Shown: piece by piece, positions 40,129 to 53,423 of the stretch
Layout of the letters: every line of letters begins with the position of its first letter
Numbering within the stretch: position 1 is the first letter of the stretch
Origin: Echeneis naucrates
Lineage: Eukaryota > Chordata > Actinopteri > Carangiformes > Echeneidae
Length of the DNA stretch: 64,000 bases
Reading direction: 5' to 3'
NCBI RefSeq assembly: GCF_900963305.1
Contig: NC_042524.1
Location: 11,882,693-11,946,692 of the forward strand
Notes under the pieces: model-generated
Told to the model about the DNA's origin: nothing
What the model saw: the letters and a program-made list of their open reading frames with translations, nothing else
Databases searched by the model: none
Program-made: the position numbers and the translations under genes

Positions 40129-40385
40129 AGGTTACAGTTAGTTGACTTCAACTGACTGTTGATGAAAGTGATGTTTTAGTGATTCGGCACACTGAATTTA
40201 CTAATCAGCTGTTACCTTGGATAATTAATAGTTTTTGCTGAAGCCAGTTAATCTAAAATTGCAATTTCTGGTAATTATTTAACTTTAACTTTGGAAATAA
40301 CTATTGCTGGTAGATATTGCTTCATTTGAATGATTTTTGTTGTTGTGTATATGTAATGAAGATTTAAGAATTTAAGTTACAGTAA

Positions 40386-40391
40386 AATAAA
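40386..40391 (+). terminator. sat1: Polyadenylation signal of sat1
   Basis: AATAAA about 260 bases after the stop codon. Further AATAAA copies follow at about 40390 and 40562. Confidence 0.6.
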
Positions 40392-41859
40392 TAAACTAAA
40401 ACATAATTTTGAGTATTAGCATTTACTATCATATTAAGCATCACACAATACTTCCATTTCATCTCATGACTCCCAGGGAAAGAACTGCGGGAGAATTATT
40501 TGCAGACAGTATTTGCTTGCATTCATTGTTTCATTCCAATCAAGGCATTTTTAAATAACAATAATAAAGAGTAAATTGTGGGTTGTAATCTTATGAATAC
40601 TGTTATCACAAAGCTTGAAGATCTCAAATTGCTAAGGTCTTAAATATGTTAATAATGTTTGCTGTTTGACTGCTATGGTAAATACAATGTGCGCTAAGAG
40701 CGCTACAAATGATGCTCAGGTAGTGGCCAAGCTCCCTATACTGTTCGAATTAAAGGTGACGCCGGTTTAGTTGTATGGTTTGAAGACTGCTTTACTTGAG
40801 GCCTGTATATTCCACAAAGGCCAGAAAAACTCACACTATTAAGTTATGCAGTGTTACACTATGGCTGAGTAAGACGTGTTGGACCAGTGATCCAAGGACA
40901 GACATAAGGTTTTACTTTGTCCACCCAAACAGGAAGAGGATGTTTCACCCTGGATTTACGCTGTTGTTAACCGTCCCTCTCAGTGATAACTCACCCTTTG
41001 GTGATCAGTGTCTCCTTGGAGCTGCATCTTGTAGTTCTCTGCGGCCAGTATGGTACTTCTACATCCCAAAGAGGGGATATACAGCCTGCTTGTATTGATA
41101 CTGAAGTTTCAGTCACGCACATGTCAAAAGAATTCATCTTTGCAATACTTGTATTTGGCATCAGCATGAAAAAAGACAAGCACTGGATAAAAGACGTGGC
41201 CTTTTAGGATGAGTTAGAGGCCTTGTGGCCTTGCATTTGGCTCTGTAGTTGGTAAATATCCCTCCACAAGAGAGATAAAAGGCAGCACAGCAGATAAGGA
41301 TTCACTAACAGACCCAGACAGAAGCCTGTAAAAATCTGATTCCCATTTTTTTTGTTACTATGGATGGTGTGAGTTTGTGTCACTATCACCACAGTATAGA
41401 ACCTCATGAAGACCAAATAAGTGTAAGCAGTGAAAAGAAGCAGCCAATATCAAATGGAGCATGTTTGAGTTGTCTTCAGTGCCTATATCCAGGTACCAGC
41501 CTTGGATTGCTGTGTAATCTTACTTCTTTGAAATATTATTAATAATAATTATAAGAAGAAGAAACTATTTGATTGCATCAGACGCACTCAGATTGTTTGT
41601 GTATTGTACTGTAAGTTAGATAAAGTGTTTTTCAGGACATCTACTGGCCTTTCTAAAGAATTTCCTGCAACATTGTCCTGTGTGAAAAGTGTGTTTATTT
41701 TATTCTTCTTCTGCACAGGAGGTTTTCATTATCTTGTTCTAAGTTCAGAATTTGTGCTTTTTTCCCCCTCTTGTTGATTACCTAGTAATTGGTAGTCGTT
41801 TAATGACAAAACGGGCAAAATGTAAACTGCTGCCAGATCAGAAAGCCCAGCCATAAAGA
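40392..41859. other. Intergenic stretch between sat1 and zfx
   Basis: AT-rich sequence without recognisable genes or repeats. The short open frames show no family resemblance. Confidence 0.4.
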
Positions 41860-43130
41860 AGTGGCCGGGTGTGGACCTCCAGAGGGGCAGACCGGTGCAG
41901 TGATGGGGTCTTCCATCGGAAACTGACGGGCGGTTTGTTTAAATGTTGGAGGTCACAGTTTAATCACCTTTTATTGACCACCCGGCGCTGCAGATTGTGT
42001 GGGGAGGTGAAGCAGCGCTCAGCCCGTGCCTGGCTTCACCCACCCCGGAGCCCGATCGGACGTGAATTCACGCCAGAGTGGCCGTTTTGCCACAGTCCTC
42101 TCCATCGGCGCTCCTCAGATCATGGCCTGTTGGTTCCTGCCGGTGTGATCTCCACCGCAACCCTTCCGCATTTTCCTGCCGCTCTCGGGCTGTGACGTGT
42201 CGTGCTGACGGCGGCCTCGGAGCTGGAGGAGCGGGGGGCTGTAGCATGACAAGATCTGGCTCCAGACGTCCTGCTTTGCTTTCAGCGGAGCTCCAGAAAC
42301 AACCCCTAACCCCTCCTTCTCTGCTTTTCTCCGGCCCGCCCAAATAACACAAAATTCCCGACTGAATCCAGCCCGAGTCTGGGGGAACAGGCGGCCTGGG
42401 AAGCCGAGGAGCGGACAGAGGCCATCCTTGCAGCACAAATCTGGTATGCGGCTCGTTTTTGCTCTTATGGTGCCCGTTTGCGGGGTTGTGTTTTCATTTG
42501 TGTGCGTCCGAGGCTCTTTGTGTTTGCATGCGTGTGGTACACGGATTTATTTCTTTATTCTGCCGGAGAGGCCGCACAGGGCTGGGCCTTTTCTTCTCGG
42601 GCCCAGGCCTGAATAGAGGCCGTGATTGGTAATTCAGGCCTATCCAGTTAGCTAACCAGCCCCGCTGACGGCTGCGGCTTTTTTTGTTTGTTTGTTTTGC
42701 TTTGTTTGTTTGCCAGCCGCAGCAGGCCAGCCTCTTTTCTAACCAGTTATGACACCTGGTCTTCGGTGCAGCCCTCAGAAGAAGAGAAACCACCATTTGT
42801 TACTCGCGACGCGCGCTTTTAGTCAGTGTCAAAATTAGCTTTCGCCTGGACACCATGCTAACAAAATGGCGGACGCTGGTGTGATGAAAATCGCTTGTAG
42901 AAAAGGAGTGCGCGTTTATCCCTCCTCCGGCTAACCCCATCAGCGTAGCCTGAGCATGGCTTCCCTCCCTTTTTCTTTACTGCTTTTAATCACACTGTTG
43001 TGTATGTCGGTTCAATCGGCCGATCACAAATGTTTCGTTTTGGCCGTGACAGTCGGACTTTGCGTTGCGTTTAAACGGCGCTAACGCTTCTCCGGCGGCC
43101 GGGAGGAGACGGTGCCGTTAATCTTCTCAT
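41860..43130 (+). promoter_or_regulatory. zfx: CpG-rich promoter and untranslated first exon of zfx
   Basis: A stretch of raised GC and CpG content ending about 1.3 kb before the zfx coding exons. A donor (AAATCTG then gtatgc) at 42443 marks the likely end of a non-coding exon 1. Two copies of AGGCCT (AGGCCTGA at 42605-42612 and AGGCCTAT at 42636-42643) lie just downstream and resemble the published ZFX motif AGGCCTAG. The transcription start is not resolved. Confidence 0.55.
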
Positions 43131-44422
43131 CGTGCTTTACGCTGCAAAGCGTTGCATGAATGAGATGCTGCTTCAGTCCAGTCTCCGGGACTGTGGTGGT
43201 GTTGTGTTGTTTTTTTTTCCCAGCACACTGGTGCACCGTGTTGTTGGGCAGCATCCCTGCACACCGTTGTCATCTTTTTTTTTTTTTTTTTTTTTTTACA
43301 CCTGGAGGTGGGGGATGGTGCATTCAGTGGAAATTAAATGGCACCCCGGCTGCATCGTCCACGCCACTGTTTACATCCCTGCACCCACAACACCGACCCC
43401 TCCTGTGTGTGTATTCTCACATTATCTCACATTCATCTCCGTGACGAATGTGTTGTATTCACGGACAAACATTTGTCTGAAATTGGGAGCTGAAGTAGTG
43501 ATGTAGTTGTTGCCAGTTATGCCACTGGCTCTTCTCATCACTTTACATGCTGTGCTGCAGACACTGCAAACATTTTTTGTAGGATTATTATTATTTTTTT
43601 TTTAATTGACGCCCTTCCCCAATATTTTAGACCGTTTACTGTACAAGTAACCTCATCTTGTTTGTGTGAATAAAATGTCAAAACAAATGAAGCCCTCCAC
43701 AAAGAAACTGAGCTCAAAAAAGGTTCAGCAAAAGCAACCACAAAAGGATGTAAAACAAAGCAATTTTTGTGCTGTATAATATAACTTACACATAGATATG
43801 TCATATTCTTAAGGTATCATTTGTAAAGCTTCTACACAAGTGTTTGCTTGGGACAAGGAGTACTTAGATATAGGACCCACAGCTGTTCCTTGTAGGAAAT
43901 GTGCACAATATTATCAAGCCTATGGAGATACATTTTGACTTGTAATGGTAGCTATGCATTCATTGTTAAGGTGATGTGAGGGCAACCGTAGTTGTAACAT
44001 CATTCCAATATTTGTCCTATGAATCACACAATGACACCAAACTAACAACATACGCATGTTTTTCTTCAAACATCAAAGGTTAACACGTCATTGTACTTTT
44101 TCTCTTAATTACACTTAACCTAATTCTAATTTATGTTATCTATTTGTTTCAAATCGGACAAATGGTCATGAATACTTATTGGCCACTTCATGTGTTGTGT
44201 GAAAAAGTGGCCTGTGTATGTAAGCATCAGTATGAAAAGTCTTACTGCACTCACATGACAAGATTAGTGACAATATCACAACAGACTGATTTAAATTAGT
44301 AACAGCACTTAATAACTCGTTTATAAGTTGACCACATTTCTGGGTTTTGTGTTGTTGCTCACCGGAGATCTAAGACTGTTATTTGCTTTCAGCTGTCCAG
44401 TAACAAATGCAGTGCGAGGACA
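43131..44422 (+). other. zfx first intron
   Basis: T-rich and AT-rich intron with no coding signal. The acceptor before the first coding exon is at about 44392 (ttgctttcag). Confidence 0.5.
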
Positions 44423-47018
44423 ATGGATGAGGATGTCAACAGGCTTGCAATACATTCTGACGAGCCTAAAATAATATTGCACGGATCGGGTAATTAGCCA
44501 TGTTTATATCAGCACGTTTTTACTTAATAAAAGTGTGATTTTTGCTAATTGTAAGTTCAGATGAATGTTGTATTGGGGCAATATCAGGAAATGACATTTT
44601 TGTGGTTAGGCTGATAGTTCCTAAGTATTTGAATGACACAATATTGTATGACTGAAATCAGAAACAAATTTGCATGTAATTTGAATACATTTATATACAT
44701 TGCTCTTGACTGTTATCTGGTCAACTGGCTTATCCTGCTTCTTCCAGATGAGGGTGGTGCCAGTGGGCAGGAGTTTGTTGTGGAACTTCAAGAGACTGTG
44801 TTGGTGTCAGAAGGCGAGGGCGAAGGCATGGCAGTTCATAGGTTTGCCCCGGACGAGCTAGTCATCCAGGATGCTGTTGAGGATGTGGTTTCTGAGTATG
44901 TGCACTGCGATGAAGATGAAGATGTTGCTGTAGAAACCTGCGTGATGGCTCTGGAAGGCGAAGAGGAAGGTGTTGCCATGGGAGACATTCCTGAAGATGG
45001 GCTGGACCCAGAGCAACAGGAGGATGAACAAGATGGCTGTGGCGATTATCTAATGATATCTTGTAAGTTTTCTATACTTTGGTGCTGGGATTGGATTGAA
45101 ATGTTCAGTTGCTCATATTAAAAACAAACCTAGAACACATTTGGGTGTGTTGGGTGGGAAACATAGCTGATATCTGATCTGAAAAAAGACACCAAGTGTA
45201 AATGTTTTCAGGACAGTTTAAAATGTCGTTGCTCATTCAAGTGCAAATAATAAGTCTATGGTCTACTTCCTCCATCTGCATCTTTATGTGAGGTTGTGAA
45301 TAGCTACTATGTTGTGCATTATCTGAGATTTGCATATGTCGCTAAGTTTAAAAAAAAAAAAAAAACAAAAAAAAAAACTCATCTAGATTTAAAATGAAGT
45401 CTAAATGTTGCTTCATATCCACAGTATATGAACAATTGTGCGTACAAGATACATTTTGAGAAGCTGTTTTAAAATTATGTAGGCCTTTTTTGAGTTATTT
45501 TAGTGATTGTAAGGTTTCCTTGTTTGGTTTGATTGTTCTCTTGCAAGAACTGTTCAATGTATTTCATTTTAGACATGAAAGGCAGCACTCTTCAATTAAT
45601 GTCAACATAAAGTAGATATGCCAATTTTTAATCTCCAGTTTGTGGGCTGGTTAACACTATTAACACTAATTACAACACTGCTCAGTGAGATATTGATTTG
45701 TGTTCATTGAAGTAAGACAAAAAACAATTTGTATCCAACATATCAAATGTGGTTATGTGCAGTTTCTGTATGAAGTCATGGAAGATACATTTTGTGCATA
45801 GACCATGACTACCTAAATACACAGTGCTCAATGCCCTGCTGTATATTTGTCTTACATTGCTTCCTTTCTTTACCTTATCTCTCTGTCCTAAATACAAGTG
45901 TGTTAATTGACGGTCATTAACATCTAGTGATATACTGAATGTGACCTTGGTGTGCTCAAACCTCAAGATTGTCTTTAGCTACTGATGCTTTAATACACAG
46001 TTTCTGGCCATATTTTAAAGGCCATGGGATGTTTGCCTGAAAGACAGTTAATGGTGAATTCAAACTCAGCTTCGATTGTCTTTATTTATCTGCAATAAAA
46101 CCTTCCTAATCAATAATTTTGAGGAAATTTAGTTTAATTACAAATTAATAAATAAAAAATAATCATATAAATTATTACACCCACAAATTAATTGATATAC
46201 TAAAAAGCTAAAATTAATTTCAGAGTGAATGCAAATGGGCACAAGCCTGTCACACTTGCCTATCCTTAATGAAATGTGATGTGTTTGTGTCTCACTAGTG
46301 GATGAAGCTGGTAAAATGGTGTCAGAAGATGGAACAGAGGTAACTGTGGAGGGAGCTGTGGAGGACCAGGAAGTGGAGAAGGATGAGGATGGGCAGGAGG
46401 TGATAAAGGTGTACATCTTCAAGGCTGATTCTGGAGAGGATGATATGGGTGAGTTTTTAAGAGTGCTTGTGATTTACACATGTTAGATGTTACATAAGCC
46501 ACTTAGAACAAATAATCCAAATATTTCTTTATATCCAAAATCTGACCTGTGGGAAACTGAGCCCCGAGTTTGAGAACCAAGCAAATGTAGCAAATGATCC
46601 TAAAAGTACAGGATTTGAAGTGTTTTCATTCTACAGGAGAATCGGTTGACATCAGTGATGGAGACACAGAGAGCGTGGCGTTAACAGAGTCTTCAGGCCA
46701 AATGCTCAGAGAGAAGATGGTTTACATGTCTGTTGGAGATTCTCATCACAATCAAGGGAACCATGGTGAGTCATCTACACCTGACAAGCAGGGATGACTG
46801 TCATGAAACTAAACGTCATTAGTATTTTGGTTTTGTACATGTTGGGCTCATCTACAGGTGGGTCCAAGGTGACTGATGAGGTATATATGGAAGTGGTGGT
46901 AGGAGGTGAAGAGCCAGTAACTCACGACCGCTCGTATGACAGCGTGTCTCTAAGCAAGGACTTCATGCCTGTGGCCTGGGCAGCTGCTTATGGTCAGCAC
47001 CCCTGTCTATTAAATTGC

Positions 47019-47049
<31 letters not shown>

Positions 47050-49572
47050 CACCACAAAAAAAAGAACAAAACAAAAAAACACTGGAAGCCTGTGCATCCT
47101 CCACGTCTCTGAGTGTCTTGGCTTTAAACGCCACAGATCCTGGTTTGGTTTAGTTCAGTGGTGAATACATATTGCTTCTCTCGCAGGTGCAGAGGACAAC
47201 GAGAGTTGTGAAAACCGCAACGGCGCAGCCAGTGCACTGCTGCACATCGACGAATCAGATGGGGTTGATGAAATTAATAGACAACGCAACAAGAGCAAAA
47301 GAAGGTCAGAGCCTCGACAAGTCCAGACAGGTAAGGGCATCACAAATGATATGGAAGTTTGTTCCTCAGGCCAGTTTTACATGTAAATTGTCTCTCATTA
47401 CACCATAAAGAAGCTATGAGATTGTAACTGCTGCAGTGCAGCTATGTAGGAGGGACACTGCAGCAAAATATATATTTTTTTTATTTACAATAAATAACAA
47501 AACCATTGAGAATGTCTAGATTTAGTAGTCTAAGGGGCTTATTTGTTTTATTTTCACTCTTTCTAGCCGTGGTCTTCCATTAGTTCATATTTTGAAGGTG
47601 CCCCTGCATGTATATAATCATGTGAAAGAGGAATCCTCCATTCAGTGTTAATCACAAGCAGAATAAAGAACTGTACACAATGCTACATATTGCACCATGT
47701 AGTTATGAGTAAACAAACCTGTGTGTGTCAGCACAATATTTCCACCACTCTGCCTTATAGCAGCAGTTAAACTTATCTTATGTACTTTGCACAGAATTAT
47801 CAGCAGTTTGTGTGTTCGCCCCTGATGATTTTCTCATATAAGCAAGCAGATTTATAATTTACCTTTTAGTAATAACTCTCAACAAAATTTTGTCACTAAC
47901 AGTTTGAGACAAAATAATTTTGCTAAAGGAGACCTTGAAGCCAGGACATTTGTAGACCATCTTTACTACATAAGTAAGACATTTGCTCTGCTTTTCATAC
48001 TGAGGACCTTGGAATTTGGTAAATACTTTGTGCTGCTGTACTTTGTATATCTTTGACAGTTTTTATTTATTTATTATTCTCTTACTCCTTATCTTTTATT
48101 CTCAAGACATTTTGGCTTCCACTTGTGTTGCCATGAAGTTCACAGAATCAGAATGACTGAAAGCTGAATTTAACTTTTTTTTTTTAATTTACTGACATGT
48201 ATTTTGTGTATATATTAAAAGCCAGGTCAAACTTATCATTGATATCAATTGTTTTTTGTCATTATCTGTAGCCATCATCATCGGTCCTTATGGACAGCCT
48301 CTGACAGTTTACCCCTGCATGCTTTGTGGCAAAAAGTTTAAGTCGCGAGGCTTCCTGAAACGTCACACTAAGAATCATCACCAGGATGTTCTGACCAGGA
48401 AAAAATACCAATGTACAGACTGCGACTTCACCACCAACAAGAAAGCCAGCCTCCATAACCACATGGAGGTGCATGCTCTGAGCAGCAAGGCTCCTTTTGA
48501 GTGTGAAATGTGTGGTAAGGAGTTTCACCAGCAGGCAGCGCTGTTCTCTCACAGACTGCAGCACCACCACCGGGAGCCCAAAAACCAGCCACCTGCACCG
48601 CCCACCAAGATGCATAAATGCAAGTTCTGTGATTATGAAACTGCAGAGCAAGGACTGCTCAATCGGCACTTGTTGGCTGTTCACAGTAAAAGCTTCCCCC
48701 ACATCTGTGTGGAATGTGGAAAAGGCTTTCGACACCCCTCAGAGTTGAAGAAACACATGCGCACACACACGGGCGAGAAGCCTTACTCTTGCCTGTACTG
48801 CGACTACAAGTCGGCTGATTCCTCTAATCTCAAGACCCACATCAAGACTAAACATAGCAAAGAGATGCCATACAAATGTGAGCGCTGTTTCCAGACCTTT
48901 GCGGAGGAGGAGGAGTTAATGCAGCACGGACTAACACACGAGGAGAACAAGACCCACCATTGTGCCCACTGTGATCACAAAAGTTCCAACTCCAGTGACC
49001 TGAAACGCCATATCATATCTGTGCACACCAAGGACTATCCACACAAATGCGCTGTCTGTGGGAAGGGCTTCCACCGGCCGTCTGAACTAAAGAAGCACTC
49101 AGTATCCCACCGCACCAAGAAACTCCACCAGTGCCGGCACTGCAACTTTAAAATTGCAGACCCTTTTGTTCTTAGTCGCCATATCCTGTCTGTCCACACA
49201 AAGGAGCAACAGGCCTCTCCTGAAAAGAACGAGGGTAAGAGGACAGAGACACACACTCCCGTTGTGACACCCAAAAAGTCTGCACCTAGTGGGTCGGGTG
49301 GCTCTGGTCCTCCAGCTAGAGTCAGTGCAGCCAGCTTAGCCAGCAGTGTGACTGTCGTTATTGGAAAAGGACAGAAAGAAAGGAGAATTTACCAATGCCA
49401 GTACTGTGACTACAGCACGGGGGATGCTTCAGGTTTCAAGCGACACGTGATTTCCATTCATACAAAAGACTATCCGCATCGCTGTGAGATCTGTTCGAAA
49501 GGCTTCCGACGACCATCGGAGAAGAACCAGCATATCATGCGCCACCACAAGGACGTGGTGCAGGCAGAGTGA
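44423..49572 (+). CDS. zfx: ZFX-family C2H2 zinc-finger transcription activator
   Basis: A sequence-specific activator that binds downstream of CpG-island promoters. Seven coding exons: 44423-44489, 44748-45062, 46299-46448, 46637-46765, 46858-46992, 47187-47330 and 48272-49572, encoding about 746 residues (human ZFX 805). The acidic activation half keeps ZFX phrases: [56 protein letters not shown] and PVAWAAAYG. The basic [10 protein letters not shown] before the fingers is a likely nuclear signal. The last exon encodes twelve C2H2 fingers, matching human fingers 1-10, 12 and 13. Finger 11 is missing; about 60 Ser/Pro/Lys/Gly-rich residues stand in its place (49203-49385). ZNF711 is the nearest alternative, but Xp22 neighbours favour zfx. 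Confidence 0.95.
45347..45379. repeat. A-rich tract in a zfx intron
   Basis: Nearly uninterrupted A residues. A similar tract lies at about 47023-47049 in a later zfx intron. Confidence 0.8.
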
Positions 49573-51140
49573 CTCTGACCGAGCCAAATACTGTGCCACA
49601 ACCAAGAACAATGTCGAAGCCACCATCACACCCCAATCACTGCACTCTCAGCACAGCACCCTTGTGTTGTGTGTGCGTGTATGTTCTGCACTTAGTCCGT
49701 TCTGTTGTTTTCTCTCTTTTTTGATCCTCAGCCTAACGTTTGTTCTGAAATGTATACACGTGTACATAACATTAATGCTCCATCAGAGTTAGCAACAGAA
49801 CCCCTCTGTAGACTTGCACTTTTTAACTGCATGTCCCTTGCTGGTGACAGTGTGCATGGCAGATTGTGCAGATGTCTCTTTGTAGATACACATTTTTGAT
49901 TTTGCAGGCAGCAATCAGTTCTCCGTCACAATGGTCCTAATTATTTGTCTCAAAACTGAAGTGTAGTTTGCAAAATGTTTGCATCAGTTTGTTAAAAATG
50001 TACTAAATGCAGCAGTAAGGATTAGCAACCTGTTCCCAGTAGCACTTGCCATCTTGGTAAAAAAAAAAAAATCATGATTACTGCAGTAATCATCATGTAT
50101 GGTAATTGTGAGTGTATATGAGAGAGATGGAGAGTGAGTGGCAAAAAAAGCATCTGTTGTGCTTCCTGGTGCACTTAACCCCACCACTCTGTAACATAAT
50201 GCTTTTTGTTGTATTAACAAAAAGACATGGCCAGTGGTGAACAGCGTCCAGGGAAAGGGCACAATCATTCTTGGTTTTATCAACCGGGGTCTGCGGTCAT
50301 TGAAATAACACAAAATACACAGTGAAGTAGTGAATGTGTCAAGATGGTGAATTAAAGTTCACATCTGCACCTGTATTGCGATGTTATCATCACCTCATCA
50401 CTGGATTATCACACACTTGTCCAATGTTTCTGTTTGAAGTTAAGCGTACTGCAAATTGTCCAGAACAAGAGCCCAAACCAGCAGAGGTGAAGCACTATGT
50501 GACAGTATTTTTAATCTACCTGGAGAGTGAAATCCAATTCATTTGAGGGGAGGAGAAGAAAAATGAGATTTTTAACATTATTACTGATGGCAGCCTGTTC
50601 ATACAAATGGTTTGTTAATCTTTGAACAAACCTGTTTTTCATATGAATTGATATCTATTAATTTGCAGAAAAAGCTAATTCCATGAGGATCAATTTGATG
50701 CCAATATTGGACTGGGTAAAAAATGATCTTGCGTGTCCCAGTTGATCCCTCTGGCCTGAGTCGTGACCGTGCAGTGTATCTGGTGCTTCTGTTACGAATC
50801 CATGGACTGAACTCTACTTTGGCCAATTCAGATGTACTTTTGCCAGTAGAAAGGGAAAATGTATATCTTTTTAGATGCAACTTCAGAAGACAGGTGCTGG
50901 TGGTGTACTTGTACTATGGCTTTTTACATTTTTGTTATCACCTGTGATTATTTCTGTTTTTATATTTATTTCATTTACACGTTGTATAGTTAAGTGTAAC
51001 TAGACTTCTATGGGACGTAAATTATTGTTTTGTATACAAATCTGTAAAAAGCGTGTAGATGTAAACACTTGATAAAAAGGAAATCTGAACTGTGTTGTTA
51101 TGGATGTACTTCAACGTATTTGTTAAAAAAAGGTAATAAA
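49573..51140 (+). terminator. zfx: zfx 3' UTR and polyadenylation signal
   Basis: AATAAA at 51135-51140 after about 1.5 kb of AT-rich sequence without coding signal. Confidence 0.6.
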
Positions 51141-51883
51141 AGCAAAGTATTTTAGCTCTTTGTCTTTTCGTTGCTCACACTCTGCTCAGAAATGTTTCTG
51201 CCTTATTGTTACTTCTTTATCAGCTGGAGATGAAGAGTTCATAAACTGTGGTGTTTTTGTGTGTATATTCAGTGTTAGTGTCCAAAACAGTGACCTTTAA
51301 TTCTGACTAATGGATTATATGTGTTCTTCCTTAAAAGAAACAAAACTGCAAAGCTGAGTTTTCTAACAAGTTTGCCGTCTTCTTCCTGCCTTTTGTTGGT
51401 CTGTGCTGAATAAGAAAAAGCACAGGAACAGTAAATCCCTGGAGCTGACGTACACATGCCTGTGTTTCCTACTGTCTGTGCATCAACCCGAGAACATGGC
51501 ATCCCTTAGCACCATGGCAGGACATAAACCGCACACAGAGCCGCCAACATGCACGCGTGATCTGTGTGATCATCTGCTGTGGCTCAGTAGGAAATTGACG
51601 GACAATTTTGGATGAGAATACTTAAAATCTTCAGTGCAGACGCACAGAGAATCAACTTGTTTAAATCTTTCATTAAATCAACAGTATTTGTATTTTCATA
51701 GAACCTGAAATTCCCAAAAGAATGAAAGCAGAGCATTTTACATATACCAAAGCACATCTTCAGAGATGTTTTTACTAGTTTAATGGTATGAGCATTTGAA
51801 AGCAGTGTAAATAAAGTAGGGGCATGGGGCAGTTCTTTGCAGTGAGCTTCATAGATGTAGAGTTTTCTTCACGGGGCAGATGA
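51141..51883. other. Convergent intergenic stretch
   Basis: Between the zfx 3' end (+) and the lipocalin stop (-). It probably includes the lipocalin 3' UTR. Nothing else is recognisable. Confidence 0.4.
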
Positions 51884-53337
51884 TTAGGCAGGTGGGCACT
51901 CCGCTGCAGATTAAAAAAAAAGTCAGTCGTGCATAATGTTACTAATGTCACATTTTTCACATGAAGCCTCTTCAGTTGTTGTAATTACCATTTTTTGGAA
52001 GGAAAGCAATGTTTTCAGGCAGGATGCCAGTGTCCAACGAGAACTGCCTGAACTTCTCCAGCAGGTCAGGGCTGAGTTCATCTCCGCGGCCTGTCAAAGC
52101 ACATCCTATTAACACGTAGTAACATGCACTGACTGGCCAGAGAGCAGCATCATGGGAAAAGACCCCTTTACCATATAGTTTGTTGACGATGGTGTTGTCG
52201 CTCCCTTTGGTCTTGATGGTGTGAGTCAAGGCATACTCGTCATACTTCACATCAACCATGCTCATGTAGTTCTGATTGCCCCAGCCTGAAGGGAGGGAAG
52301 TATATCATGTGAAAGCAGAAATATTGCTGATGGTTCAGTTGTGCGTGTTGCGTGCTCCTGTGTGTCTGCACGGTATGATGTGAGTGTGGGGGTGTACTCA
52401 CGCTCACTTGTGTATGTAAACTTTCCAGGCACATCAGTCTTCTTCGCCAGGTTGTTCATTCTCCAGCAAGAGCCGTCTTGGCTGCAAAGACACCAACGAA
52501 ATATGATTAACTGCAATCCCTCATCTCTCTCTCTCTCTTTTTTTTTTTTTTTTTTTCGAAATCTCCTGTCTTCCCGGCCGCCCTCCCTCACTCACGAGAG
52601 GCTGGCGTATGACATGTCAAGGTCCCCATCAGCAGTTGGGATTAACATAATTGTCCCCATCTTCATGCTAGCTCTGCGGTTGACGAACCACTGGGCATTA
52701 GTGGCAAATCCAATCAGGTACCACTTCCCTGCCATCTGTGGGCACAAAGCAGGCAGGTTAGCAGTGTTCTGGGTAAAACCAGGTCCAAGAGATACCCAGC
52801 AAGGACACAGCTGCTGAGACGCTCCAATGCATTTCAATTCTGGTTAAAATGCATTCATGGAGCAAACAAAGTATTGAAAAAGAATGAAATGGTAGGTCCA
52901 AATGATTACTCAATATTTCCTTCTGCAAATGTCTTCCCTACTTGGACAGATGCAAGTATGCAACAAATTCAACTTCCACAGCTTGCATAAGCTGCATTTT
53001 GCATAGTGAGGAAATACAAACAAATGTAAACCATTGATCCAGAGCAAAAGAGTCTATTTAAGCCAATTTTGCATTCTGCATTAGCCTAAAATTATGTCTT
53101 TTGACTTGATGAATTAACGTGTCCCCTATCACACAGCATGCATGCTGTCTCCAGAAACACATGCTCCAACTGCACACAAGCAAATTGCATGTGCAATGAA
53201 TCTATATTGTGATTAAAATGAAAAGAGATGGTAATGTGTCTCACCCCCTGCAAATTGAAGTCTGGCTGTGGCATAATCTCAGAAGAAACCATCAAGGAGC
53301 AGAACATCGCTCCCAGCGCAATCAGAAGGAGAGTCAT
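51884..53337 (-). CDS. ptgds: Secreted lipocalin, prostaglandin D2 synthase-like
   Basis: Lipocalins carry small hydrophobic ligands in an eight-stranded barrel; mammalian PTGDS also isomerises prostaglandin H2. Six exons in phase: 53337-53245, 52738-52596, 52481-52402, 52285-52172, 52090-51989 and 51903-51884, encoding 183 residues (human PTGDS 190). A signal peptide (MTLLLIALGAMFCSLMV) precedes the lipocalin GxW motif in AGKWYLIGFA. Further matches are NAQWFVNRRA, YMSMVDVKYDEYAL and ENIAFLPKNAEC, with the disulfide cysteines in DGSCW and the C-terminal AEC. The residue aligned with the catalytic Cys65 of human PTGDS (ALSMCKSVV) is glycine here (SMKMGTIML, about Gly58), so synthase activity is not expected. 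It is most likely a ligand carrier. Other lipocalin family members cannot be fully excluded. Confidence 0.9.
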
Positions 53338-53423
53338 GTTGCCTGTGGAGGCAGCTGCAGGAGGCAGGATGGAACGTGGGTGAAGATTTGGAGGTCTGTT
53401 GCTGAAGTTCTGCCCGACAACCC

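Noticed and set aside
48262-48735. Minus-strand 157-codon frame opposite the zfx fingers
   Set aside because: It is an antisense shadow of the zinc-finger coding exon.
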